Numbered from the stretch's first letter, positions 39,899-50,523 are shown. The stretch is 64,000 bases of DNA from Lycorma delicatula (GCF_047948215.1 NC_134455.1:345736997-345800996); one strand, 5' to 3'. Translations and numbers: made by a program. The notes: a model not told the origin generated them from the sequence alone.

Positions 39899-40039
39899 GC
39901 AATTCATTCTGCAGAGGATGCGATGAATGTTTTGTAGCATGTGTGAAAAATGCCATGCCTGGGATTTGAACCCAGGACCTCCAGGTGAAAGGCCAAAATG
40001 CTACCACTTGCGCCACAGAGGCCAGTAAGTAAAATATAT
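39822..40039 (-). mobile_element. tRNA-derived SINE, copy 7
   Basis: Same SINE and target duplication (39822 and 40026). The AT tail of ~69 nt carries a G interruption. Only about 55 bp of the right inverted arm follow before the array ends. Confidence 0.85.
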
Positions 40040-40094
40040 TGTTATACATCAACATGCCAAGACTACCAAAGTGCAGTATTTCTGCAAGTGACAG

Positions 40095-40889
40095 TGTAAT
40101 TTTTCATTTAAGAAACCTTCCATGTAATTTAGATGACTTACTACTTCAGGAAGTTACAATTGGATTTCATCTACAGCATGAAAATATTTAATCAAGAACA
40201 AAGTTAGTTTTTCTTTTGTATTTAGAAATGATAGCGAATGATCAGATTTCACTTAAATCTTCCATCAGGACTGGATCTGATACAACTCTATAATCAACAC
40301 TATAATATACAACCAGATTGACTTCATGTGCAAGAAAAATGTGAACTACTACCTTATGATTGAAATAGATGAATTAATCTAGTTTCACTTCTTCAGAGTA
40401 TTCAATAATATTTTTACAATCTCTATGAATTTATTGTTTTCTCATATTGTGAACTTGCATCTATTTTAGTTCACATTTCTTCTGCATGCAATGAACTATA
40501 TCTTCCTGATTGTTGTAAAAAAAAAGAAAAAGTAACTTGTCAATAAGTGTACTAGTATTGTTTTGCCATTCACAAAACGCACAGCACGTAGCACAGATAA
40601 AGAAGCTCACCTTATTCCACAGTGATTAATGTTAATAAAAATTAAAAAAAAGTCGTATTTAATATAAAATAATTTTATCTTTTTATTCCTTTTTTATACC
40701 TTATTTAAAAACATAAAATTAATAAAATATTACAGAATAATTATTTATTTTATGATTATTAATAGTAATAAATCATAATTATAGTAGATTAGTATATTAT
40801 CTGATCAAGAGAAATTAGACTGATGGCAACTATATTTTAAATTATTATAAATAATACCTAAGTAATTTTGCTTGTTGAAGTTGCAACAA
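40095..40889. other. Unique AT-rich DNA between array and ACSF3 3' end
   Basis: No ORF or recognised element. Similarity to the array stops at 40094. An A run near 40520 and AT-rich tracts (40640-40800) are the only notable features. Confidence 0.6.
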
Positions 40890-40911
40890 CTGAGACCAGT
40901 CAATAAACAGT

Positions 40912-40917
40912 TTTATT
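40912..40917 (-). promoter_or_regulatory. Poly(A) signal of ACSF3
   Basis: TTTATT on the plus strand, AATAAA on the gene strand, about 58 nt beyond the stop codon. The 3'UTR would be short, with cleavage expected near 40890-40900. Confidence 0.6.
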
Positions 40918-40974
40918 ATAGAGTTTGCACTTCAATTGATCAGCAGCATTAAGATAACAATCAATTTAAATTAA

Positions 40975-41178
40975 TTAAGCAGTCTTATTATTATGTTCTG
41001 GAAAGACGACATTGATTAGATCTTTTTTATTGACTTTGCCGAGCGGATTACGCGGTATTGTCTTGACGACACAGAACTGAGTAGGCACTTCATAAGCAGG
41101 TAACTTTGATTTGGCCCACTCTTTTAGTTTGTTTATATCCAAATCATCTCCTTTTGCTGTTTCTATAACAGCTGCCAC
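40975..41178 (-). CDS. ACSF3: ACSF3 last coding exon
   Basis: Begins after TTTTAG with GTGGCAGCTG (phase 0) and ends at TAA (40977-40975). It encodes the end of the C-terminal swivelling domain, including [10 protein letters not shown] and [11 protein letters not shown] with the catalytic Lys. The protein ends EHNNKTA. Confidence 0.9.
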   Translation of the reverse strand: MAAVIETAKGDDLDINKLKEWAKSKLPAYEVPTQFCVVKTIPRNPLGKVNKKDLINVVFPEHNNKTA

Positions 41179-44100
41179 CTAAAATCATCACTAAATTTTA
41201 GAAATACTTAAATCATAAAAGAGAAATTTAAGGATAAAATAATTTTATATTTCAATATTTTTTTTTATGATTTGCTGCACAACAGTTAAGTTTTTTTCAT
41301 AAATTAAATACAAGATTAAAACTTGAAGATTCAAATAAAATTTAAGAAGTAACTAAAGTTACTTCTTAAAGTTAATTAAAAGAAAACTACTCGCATACAG
41401 AGTTGCTTTGTTCTAAAATACATTAAACACGTGTTTAAAAAAAAAAAAAAAATATTTAAATATAAAATTATTTTATCCTTTCACTAATAATATGTATGAA
41501 ATTAAAAAGTAAAATATATGAAGTGTAATCTTTGTAACTAAGTTTACATCTATTGATAATTAATCACAAACAAGGGTGTATGATCAGCTTACAACAGAGT
41601 TTACCGATATCCTTTTGCAGGGTGGTACGACAGGGGGGTCACTACTTTAAATCCAAAATGATTGCTTCCAACTTGGCTCTATTTTGGAATAACTCCACTT
41701 AAAGATTTTCAATTGATTTAAGTATTTACTTGAATATCCACAGTTACAGCAGCCAAGTAGTCTTCATGACTTCTTGTGCTTAATTTTTTTTATTATACAG
41801 CATTTATAAAAATTTTTGAAAAAACTATAAACTTCATGTATGCTGACTGTTATATTCAAATAATAATTATGTGGAAAATGAAGGGAGTCACATGGGGAAT
41901 GAAGTTTTAACAAATAGACTTTTTCATAAAACTAAGCATTGAGCACCTTGGACCTTACTTCGCATCACCAAAAATTGAGGATTGTCCATGACCAAAATCT
42001 TTGAAGTGATTACTTCCCCGTATACAGTAGTTTAAAACCCAGATACAAAACCCAAACATATTGCACCCAAATACATCAAAATGAAAAAATGGCTGATTGG
42101 GCAGGATTTTATAATATAACCAATGTAGGTGCTGCTAACTATACTATTATTATATATTCTCTATGGTATTATCACTGATAATACTATAGAGAAAATAATA
42201 ATAATGTGGCAAACAAAACCATTCTTAGAAAAAACAAGAAATGTAAATGGACCATGTGAGCAGTTGGTGGAATGATGAAATAACTCCTTTATTTCCTCTG
42301 GTTTGATAAAGAATCTTATGAATTACTTGGTAAATTATTGTTATTATAAATATTATATAATAAAAAGTGAAAAAAAAATAAAATTGAAATTTGAATCCAA
42401 GATATCTCAATTATGAAACAGGATTGACTGCTGCTTTTGATACTGGATATACAAATAAGCCACTTGAACCACTGACAATCATTAAATGGGACTTGTTACT
42501 AATTTGTGCAAAGTTGGAAGCTACTATTTCGGATTAAAGTCAGAACCTGTCATACCAGCCTGCAAAACTGTATCGATAAACTATGTTGCAAGTTGATTGA
42601 CTGCCTGTCCTTGTAAAAATTATAAATTTCCATACTATACCTAAATTAAGGACCCCCTCTATTGCTTACAACCAAGAATATTTGACTAGGAATTAAAACC
42701 TGTACAGCATAGAATAAGACCTCCTCTAAGAGGGTCAAATCTAATTTGAATCAAGTACGTTCACCGGTTGACTAGTCAAAGCTCCAATCTTGTCCTGTGG
42801 ACAGAATTAGAATCTAAGTGCAAAAATCCCAAATCGCTTAAGGAAATAAAATAAGACTGTATATCCACATTAAACTCTGAAGAAAAAAGAAGCACACTGC
42901 AGATTAAAGTGATAAAAATGTGTAGTTGTGTTATTTGAAAATTAGCAGGTGTTTTTTTAAAAAAAGTCGCAACAAACTTTATGCCAGATGGGATGTAAAG
43001 TTTTTCCGGTTGTAATCTTTTTATAAACTACATAATTCAAACATGAAATATTTAAAAATTCTATAAATAAATAAAAAACCATTAAAACTTACCTTTTGAC
43101 CCCACGTCATATCATTGATCCCAACAACTGCCACATCAATAATATCAGGATAATCTCTTAGTGTCGTTTCAACATGTACAGCACTCACCTTGTAACCACC
43201 AGTCTTAATGATATCAACAGATTGTCTTCCCAATATTTTATATGCATCTTTATCATACTGTACATGGTCACCTGATAACAATGAAAAAAATTTTTTAGTT
43301 TTATTTCAGAAAAGATATAAAGTTTTAAAAATATCACTTAATTTTACTGAATTATAAAGATTCCTACTTCGAGCCATTTTCTTGATGTTTTGATATATCA
43401 TCACCTAAGTTTGGATAATTCTTCTCATTAATAATAATTCTCTATATAATCTCTTCTAGTCATTCAAACTAGTTTATCATTGCAAATAATATGGAAGATA
43501 CACCTATTAAAATATGTTCTCTTTAAATTTGTTATACAAATTGATATTACAAAAAAAAATTAAATTACTCAAATTCCAATACTGTGCTACTTAAAAACCA
43601 GAAAAATAATAATAGTGGTTTATGCAATAGATCATATCAACGGTTGCAATTAATAAATGCATTCTATTACAATAACTTTATTGTCTATATTCTTGCGTAC
43701 TAACAAAATAATAAAATTATTTTTCTCTATTTCTATACCCTTAAAAAATAATAGGAAATTTTTAACCTTTATGATTTCATCTTATATGAATCGTTTCAAA
43801 GGACTCCAAAAATAAATGTAAATTTATACCCATATTTTACAGAAGTTGTCTACTAAACTGAGACATTATACATTTCTATCTTACCTATCTTTTAAAATGG
43901 TGTTCTATTATTATTATTATTATTATATCTTGATGGATTCTTTACTTGATCGTCATTCATAATGTCCAAACTTGGAGGGAGAAATCAAGGTGAGAATGTA
44001 AAAAATGAATTTTGCAATGACTTTCTGCAACCTAAATTTTTTTGATTCATTAAAAGATCATCATTTTCAGCACTTTTGTTTCAGAAAACCTTAAACACAA

Positions 44101-46651
44101 TCTTCATGATTAACAGTAATCATTTAGGAGGAACTCTCAGACATGAGTAAACATGTTTACTTGAACATACAAAGTTTTATGTTTCATAAAACAAAAATTA
44201 TTACTATAACATAATTTCAGGCGATAACTTGAAAATTTAATGTGTTAAAGAATATTTTAGAATATTCTGATTTAGTATGAAAAATATTATACATAAGACA
44301 GGGCTATTTTTCAGGATAATTTTTATTTTTCATTGTAATTCCCTTGTAATTTGATACATTACAAGACCAATGAACTTTCCAACTTTTTAATACCTTCATT
44401 ATAATCCAATTTGTCAAATTGGGCAAAATAAGCACTTATCTCAACTTTTAACTCATCATTTTAAATAAAGCTTCATCCAGCAAACAGATTCTTCAGGTTT
44501 GGGAAGAGAAAGTAATTGCTGGTAGCCAAATCCAGCAAAAACAGACCACGTAAAAACAGTTGGAACCACAGATTTAGTTTTGCAGCAACAATCAAAACAT
44601 GTATGCAGACATATTGCAGTAAAGAGCACTTTCCTTTTGGCAAGATGTTGACATTGAGCATGAATAGCACTCTTCAATTTGTCCAGTAATGAAGAATAAT
44701 ATTCCCCAGCGATGGTCCTGCCTTTTTCCACAGTCTAGGAGCATCGTACCATGAGAAACCGCAAAAAAACCACAGCAATGACTTTCCTGAGGATAAAGCC
44801 ATTTTCGTTCTCTTTGATGCACTTTCACTTGCTGCTTTGTCTCTGGCATGTAATGGTATCCATGTTTCATCTACCGTTATAAAACATTGGCGAAACTCAA
44901 GGCAATCACATTTAAATAAGTAAACATTGAGAAGTTCTTCGGTTGAATGCAATTTCAGTCAACTGTTAACAAATTCATCAATCGAGCAGAAAGCTTTTTC
45001 GTACCATAAAAATTGAATAAAAATATAGTAGTCGCAGTCTGTCAAAATTTTTGCAATGCGAGCAACCTCATGTATGTTCAGTTGGCATTGTTATTTAATA
45101 CGGCACTGTGGATTTTTGTGACAATTTGCTGGGTAGTAGTAGTTTTTGGGCAACCCTAACATTCATTTTCATTGAATATACGACCTTGTATAAATTCATC
45201 AGTAGTTTTTGGGCAACCCTAACATTCATTTTCATTGAATATACGACCTTGTATAAATTCATCATGCTATACTTTACAATGGAATCTTTTTGTATGTCAG
45301 TCGGGGTTAAACCTTTTAAAGCAAAGGACTTTATAAAAGCTTAACTTTTCAAAAAATGTATAAACTTTAGTCGATTACCAAAACAAGCAACTAAACACAT
45401 GCATTTGAAACTGCAGCACACATTCTAAAGGATCATACATGATAAATATAATTATTTGGTAATATTTGCACAATATTTATGTGAGCTGAGAACTAATTGC
45501 AAATGAATGTCAGAAACTGTGTTCAAAATAAGTTTTAAAACTGGCTGATTTTCTAATGGATATAATGGTGGTGTTTTATATAAAACAATTTAATATTTTT
45601 AAAGCTCAAATTATATTATATTTATATTATATTTAACTGAGGATAATGGACAAAGTACAATGTACACATATTAACATGTACAATTTAATTTATTTAGGGT
45701 AACTTAAGACAAAATATACATATTTATTTCATTAAATATATTTTTTTAAAAATGAAATTTTTTGTCAAAGTTATTTGTTAGTTTACTGAACTATTATGTA
45801 ACAAGATATTTACCAGTTTTAAACCATCCTTCAGTGAATGCTTCTTCAGTCTTATCAGGTTTTCGGTAATACTCTTTGAAAACACTGCTACCTTTTACCA
45901 GCAGCTCACCAGTCACATTTTGTGCTTGTTTGGAAACAATAGTTGTACCTTGAGATGAACCTTCTGCAAGGGTTCTCCCATTATTGTCAACAATCTTGAC
46001 TTGTACTCCAGTGAAAGGAATTCCGACTGAGCCTAGAAATATAGCACATACATTTAAAACTTCAACAAACTGTCACATCATCTTAATCTTTCAACAGGAT
46101 AAAACAAAATTTAAAATGAGAAAGATGATATTTATGTATTTCCACTGAGGTATTTAGACATACTAACAGGTGCAGCAGTGAATTGAGTGATTTGGCAACA
46201 GCAGATACGATCGTATCTGCTGTTAATGAGTGGGGAATGAAAGTATTCCCACTCTTGGAACTCTTATTTACCACTCAGTCACAATAGAGTTATGGAGCAG
46301 TGTTCACCGTGCTTTTTCTGTAAAGTGAATTACAAAAATGATGACAGTTACATGATCACACAGTGAATGTTTCAGAATCATTTTAGTATTCCTTACTACG
46401 ATCGATCCAGTACCTTCTACGTGGCAGAAGTTTAATCAAACAAAACAATTTAATAAGTTAATTGACTTTTAATTCACTTAGCGTATACTGGGTAGAGCAT
46501 ATTTTATTAACCTATTAATAGTATTAAAGTAATATATTAACAAAAGAATTCATTCATTTCCTAAATATAATTAATAAACACAGAAAATCAGTAGTATTTA
46601 ATACATATAAATTCACATAAAAAAACTGGAAAAATCACAATGTACTTCATA

Positions 46652-46690
<39 letters not shown>

Positions 46691-49600
46691 CTAATAAAAA
46701 TCACCTGTAAACACCCCAAAACAGTGAGATTAATATAACAATTTTTATAAAAAGCTTTCCAGATTTATCAGCAGTCTTTAAAGTACTACTAAATCAAGTA
46801 ATGAATTACCATTATTACACATTACATATAAAAACTGGTTAGTTTTTATGTTTTCTTTTTCAGAATCCAATAGCCACTTTTTTCAATTTTTTCTTCTAAA
46901 TTTGTGTGTATTTGGAGGTATTGCAGAGAAATCTAGACTATTATATAAAGAGGAAGCGGTTTTTTTTATTCAGGATAAACAAAAAAAACTACCCAATCGA
47001 TTGCAACCAAACTTTTACCCATGTTTCTTGGCATAACTAAGAATACAATATATATTTCATCTTGAATAAACATTAAAAACAATTAAAAAAACATTAAAAA
47101 GATAATGCTTCACGGCCTCCATACATAGTATGTTGACTCTCTACCTATGACCACAGAGACTATGTTGTCTCTGTGGTCAGTAACTAAAATATGACCTGAG
47201 AAAACTGATCTTATCACATGTGCTAAACTCCCTGATAAAAATGTTAACCCATTATTATATGATGCTGTCTATAAAAATATGTCATCACCATGCATGATAA
47301 ACTGAAAATGTTCAAAAACATAAATTTGCAACACAAACTGTAGATAATGGTTGACCAACTTATTGCAGAAGTCCAGGGGACAGAGGTTATGCAACAACTT
47401 TATGCAAGGTAACATAACTGATATTGATAATAAATGGATCATCCCACATTGTCCACTACTGTCACGCTGCTTTAATGTTCAAATAAATGTTGAATTTTGC
47501 AACTTTGTGCAAGCAATTCAATCAATCTGTTAATATATTACCAAAGGTTCAGATCAATTAACTTTTTTGGTTGGAAACAATAAGAGATGAATTGGTCAGT
47601 TCATTAATGGTAGATATATGTACATCTAAGGCTGATTGGCGATTTTTATTTCAGTCCAATGACTTAGCTAAGACACTGTTATATCCTGAAGTTCCCAGTT
47701 ACTATAATAATAACAACTTTAGCAGAAGAAAGCATGGAACTGACATCAAAGGATTTGTTCTGAACATAGTATATACTAATGCTTTCATCTGCATATGTTA
47801 TTGCATAAAGGACCTACATCTTTTGATTACATGAAAACTGTTGATGGTGTGCTACACCAAACATGTAAAGCTGCTTGTGGTGCACTTGGCTTATTGGAAA
47901 ATGACATCACAGGAAAGACATGTTTGCTGATGCTTCTATCTGTCAGTCTTTACCTAGATTGGTAGAATTATTTTCAATTCCATTACATTAGTTTTTTGTC
48001 ATCCCTGTCCAACCGAACATATTGTGGGAAATGTTCCAAAAAAATTTTGTAAAGATATTTTATATTAAATCTCACGTCAAACCAATAACGCTGAGATTAT
48101 AACTTCAGATGAAATATTGAATAGAGGTCTCATTGAGATTGAAGATATCATTGTTGCATTAAGTGAAACACTTATGCGATTTCGGTTCACCAACCCAAGT
48201 GATAATCAAGAAGCAATTAATGCTTATGATACAATTTACGATACAAATGTTGATTGTATACTTCCATTCAACATCAATGAACAGAAAGAATTTGTAAGCA
48301 TTAATTTTCCTAAATTAGTATCACATAAACATCAGGCATTTTATGATACAAATGATAATGTTGCTAGCAACTACCCAAAGACTTTTTCTAGATGTTCCTG
48401 GAGGTACTGGAAAAATTTTCTTAATCTGCTTCTTGCTCAAGTTTGATCAACAAAACATCATCAATAATAGCCACTACACTTATAAATGGTGGGAGAATTG
48501 CACATTCCACTTTTAAGTTACCATTAACTGTTGCTCTTGGACAAAACTTTGTTTGTTCTATTTGTAAAAATGGCCCACTTGGACAAATTGTGCAAGATGC
48601 TAAACTTGTAGTCTGGGATGATGCACAAGGAGTCATCCAGCTTATATTGAAGCCATTGATTGAATCTTCGAGATATGAGATATCATGCAGCAAATTAATG
48701 GATGGTATAACTTTCGTGTTTGGTGGAGACTTTTGGGAAACATTGCTAGGGCTCATGTTGTTCAGAGGGCCTTAAATAATCACCCTTATGGAAATTCATC
48801 CTCACTATTAACTTAAGAACTAATATGAGAGTTCATCTTGGGGGTGGCGATGCTAACTTTTCCTTACAACTACTAAATATAGGAAATGGGACTCTTCCTC
48901 ACAATGATGGTTACATTTCTGTTAATGAAAACGTTAGTACTGTTGTGCTTACAATAGATGAACTCATTTCCAAAATTTATCCAGAAATTAGGAGAGGTTA
49001 TCTCTAATGTAAAAACTGTTTCATTGTAAAAGAATTTAATCTGAAAACTTTATAAATATTTTTTATGTTTATAATTATATACCTTATACTACATCTCTAT
49101 ATAATCGCCACATGAATTAAGACATTTATTGTAGTGATATACCAGCTTCAATATACCCTTGTCATAATCTTCTTCCGCCAGTCCATTTAGCCAGTGATTA
49201 ACAGCATTTTTAAGTTTATCGTCGCCCACGAATTGCTTACCACTAAAAAATTGTAATCAGAAGGAGCTAACTCTAGACTATATGTTGGACGATTGTAAAT
49301 TTCCCAATCAAATGTCAGACCCTCAACATGCGGATGTACATTATCGTGCAGCAGGACAACACAGTCGGTCGGCTGCCCACATTGCCAATTTTGCATTTAT
49401 AGTCATTCCACGTGGCGTGAAATCAATCAGGAGTATGCCAAACCAATCCCAAAAGACTGTGGCCATCAGTTTGGGTCTGAATGGCTGTGGCTTGATCTTT
49501 GTTGGTCTGGTTGGTGATTGAGGATGACTGTGTGACTGGCTGCACTTATAACCAGTTACTTGACTAAAGAACATAAAATGAAAGAATTGACCACTACAGG

Positions 49601-50523
49601 AAACACAAGCAACCATATAGCACAGGCAAAGCTGCGATGGGGAGCTAGTTAAAATATAATATAACCTACACTCTCTAACCTATTTTTTTTTCTCGTCAAT
49701 TTTATTCAAATATTGATCTTCCACATGTACCTGAGAGAGGTTCATATAAAATAAGCATTATTACTTATTTTATAAATAACCAAACTTAACCTAGACTTGC
49801 TAACCTTGACTAGCGAGTGTAGGTTATGTTTGGTTAGATTATATTTATAATTTCTCTGCAAATACCAACCGGTTTGGAAGAAAAACTAAAAAAAAAGTAG
49901 CTGTCCGATTCCGAGAAAGTACCGAAGTATAATTCTTCTGCATGATAATACCCACCTTCATTCCACTCAAAATACATGGAACAATTGAAAAGTTGGGTCA
50001 GGAGGCATTGTCATATCCATTTACAACCCTCATCTTGCATGATTTGATTTTTTTTTGGATAATCTAGTTTGATAATGAGTAGACACAAGGTGAACAATCT
50101 TTACTATTAGAAAAAGAAAAACAGATGGGACAAGTACTTAAATGTAGCTGGGGATTATGTTGAAAAGTAGCATTACTTTCATTTGTTTCTAATTACTGAA
50201 TATAATATAAAATTATTTACCTGTTCTAAGAAGAAGGGATGTAGGATGTAGGGGGTATACTGAAATCAAACGACTAGCACTAGATAGGGAATCTTGGAGA
50301 GCTGCATCAAACCAGTCAAATGACTGAAGACAAAAAAAAAGTTCTAAGAAGATAAGAATGGAATTAAAAAAACATACCTGGTTTTCTATCAGCAGTGAGA
50401 GAGTTCGTTAAAATCATTCCTGTTTCTGTCATGCCATACCGTTCAAGTATCTTATGACCGGTTATGTACTCCCATTTGTCAAACACCTGCGTCGGTAATG
50501 GAGCTGAACCGGAGACAAAAAGT
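40975..50523 (-). CDS. ACSF3: Acyl-CoA synthetase family member 3 (malonyl-CoA synthetase), 3' part of gene
   Basis: Four exons (50523-50378, 46032-45814, 43271-43093, 41178-40975) with GT/AG borders splice in frame into about 248 codons, the C-terminal 40% of a protein usually near 580 residues. ACSF3 is a mitochondrial matrix enzyme that makes malonyl-CoA (and methylmalonyl-CoA) from the free acid, ATP and CoA, and supplies mitochondrial fatty acid synthesis. Visible family motifs are [17 protein letters not shown] (adenylate binding), [34 protein letters not shown] hinge, and [13 protein letters not shown] with the catalytic lysine of the C-terminal domain. [14 protein letters not shown] and TWGQK are typical of ACSF3 among acyl-CoA synthetases. 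Junction positions (after KP-G, KT-G and GQK) fit those I recall for the vertebrate gene. Upstream exons were not found by 64000; they may lie outside. The exons look intact. Confidence 0.9.
41179..43092 (-). other. ACSF3 last intron (1.9 kb)
   Basis: Borders are GTAAGT (minus strand, 43092) and TTTTAG (41179). AT-rich, with no ORF of interest. It holds a 14-bp-stem palindrome at 41341-41370 and a near-perfect 37-nt palindrome at 42157-42193. No transposase motif recognised. Confidence 0.75.
43093..43271 (-). CDS. ACSF3: ACSF3 exon: hinge and start of C-terminal domain
   Basis: Follows TTATCAG, enters in phase 1 (completing Gly of KTGD), and ends TGGGGTCAAAAG before GTAAGT. It contains [19 protein letters not shown], the hinge and A8-like motif, and [14 protein letters not shown]. 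Confidence 0.9.
44456..45345 (-). pseudogene. Mariner transposase relic (frameshifted)
   Basis: A nearly full-length mariner-family transposase spread over several frames. In order from 45345 downward: a helix-turn-helix region with the GRIFNENE...GCPKTT linker (repeated by a 63-bp duplication), [38 protein letters not shown] (first catalytic Asp), [15 protein letters not shown], the frame [20 protein letters not shown], and [12 protein letters not shown] corresponding to the YxLFPxLKxxL end. Several frame changes and stops make it dead. It lies antisense to nothing but the intron, and is in the same orientation as ACSF3. Confidence 0.85.
45138..45263. repeat. Perfect tandem duplication, 63 bp x 2
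   Basis: AGTAGTTTTTGGGCAACCCT...AAATTCATC occurs at 45138-45200 and again, identically, at 45201-45263. It lies inside the helix-turn-helix region of the mariner relic. Identity of both halves indicates a recent event compared with the decay around it. Confidence 0.93.
45814..46032 (-). CDS. ACSF3: ACSF3 exon: late adenylation domain
   Basis: Follows TTTCTAG and ends TTTAAAACTG before GTAAAT, phases 1 and 1. It encodes [34 protein letters not shown] and EGWFKTG, the part of the N-terminal domain leading to the nucleotide-contacting Asp of KTGD. Confidence 0.9.
46197..46224. repeat. 28-bp perfect palindrome
   Basis: AACAGCAGATACGA followed by its exact reverse complement TCGTATCTGCTGTT, with no spacer. 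It stands alone and the flanks do not continue the symmetry. Confidence 0.9.
46653..46689. repeat. (AT)n microsatellite
   Basis: Uninterrupted AT dinucleotide run of about 37 nt in the ACSF3 intron. Confidence 0.9.
47200..49010 (+). pseudogene. Helitron Rep/helicase (Pif1-like) relic
   Basis: Fragments of a rolling-circle transposon protein in the expected order but in several frames. ~47220 [15 protein letters not shown]; 47351-47533 [20 protein letters not shown] (Rep domain); 47620-47760 [16 protein letters not shown] and FSRRKHGT; 48117-48370 a linker ending [16 protein letters not shown]; ~48388-48430 [18 protein letters not shown], the helicase Walker A box; 48443-48775 [29 protein letters not shown] (Walker B) and [15 protein letters not shown]; 48825-49007 [29 protein letters not shown]. 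Stops and frameshifts make it non-functional. No Helitron termini (5' TC, 3' hairpin plus CTRR) were located. Confidence 0.87.
49089..49620 (-). pseudogene. Mariner transposase relic, C-terminal half
   Basis: Read from 49620 down: [20 protein letters not shown], a frame change, [34 protein letters not shown] (third catalytic Asp in LAPSDY), then in another frame [20 protein letters not shown] and [12 protein letters not shown] followed by TAG at 49091-49089. This matches the usual order at the C-terminus of mariner transposases. The N-terminal half is missing or unrecognisable. Confidence 0.85.
50223..50351 (+). mobile_element. 5'-truncated RTE-type LINE tail with target duplication
   Basis: Positions 50234-50340 hold ~107 bp almost identical to 60711-60802 (GGATGTAGG...GACTAGCACTAGATAGGG...CAGTCAAATGACTG) followed by AAGACAAAAAAAAA. 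GTTCTAAGAAG flanks it at 50223-50233 and 50341-50351 as an 11-bp target duplication. It ends 27 bp before the ACSF3 exon at 50378. Confidence 0.9.
50378..50523 (-). CDS. ACSF3: ACSF3 exon: A5-type motif
   Basis: Follows TTTCAG and ends AAAACCAG before GTATGT. It encodes [19 protein letters not shown] and [25 protein letters not shown] contacts the adenylate and positions Mg-ATP in this family. It is the most 5' exon of the gene seen in the window. Confidence 0.9.

Larger units (their letters stand above)
36478..40094. repeat. Macrosatellite unit, copy 7, truncated: right end of array
   Basis: Unit sequence is continuous to about 40094, where similarity stops inside the right inverted arm: GCAAGTGACAG is followed by TGTAATTTTT instead of CATTTTATTC. 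This is the array/unique DNA junction. The SINE AT tail is the longest (about 69 nt, with one G interruption). It has private changes in the SINE body, such as CTCCAGG for CTGCAGG. Confidence 0.93.
43272..45813 (-). other. ACSF3 intron with mariner relic
   Basis: 2.5 kb intron from GTAAAT (minus strand, 45813) to ATCAG (43272). Positions 43275-44440 are AT-rich with an (ATT)n stretch near 43908-43928 and nothing recognised. A mariner relic fills 44456 to ~45345. Confidence 0.75.
46033..50377 (-). other. ACSF3 intron packed with transposon relics (4.3 kb)
   Basis: From GTATGT (minus strand, 50377) to TTTCTAG (46033). It contains a 28-bp perfect palindrome (46197-46224), an (AT)n microsatellite (46653-46689), a hairpin at 47149-47178, a Helitron relic (47200-49010), a mariner relic (49089-49620) and a short RTE-type tail (50234-50340). 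The stretches 46225-46650, 46690-47140 and 49640-50220 hold nothing recognised. Confidence 0.75.

Noticed and set aside
1..40094. A CRISPR array or a segmental gene cluster.
   Set aside because: The repeat is ~5 kb, head to tail without spacers, and holds no intact gene. The sequence is eukaryotic.
44592..44952. Several overlapping minus-strand ORFs of 65-92 codons as separate small genes.
   Set aside because: Together they are frame-shifted pieces of one mariner transposase.
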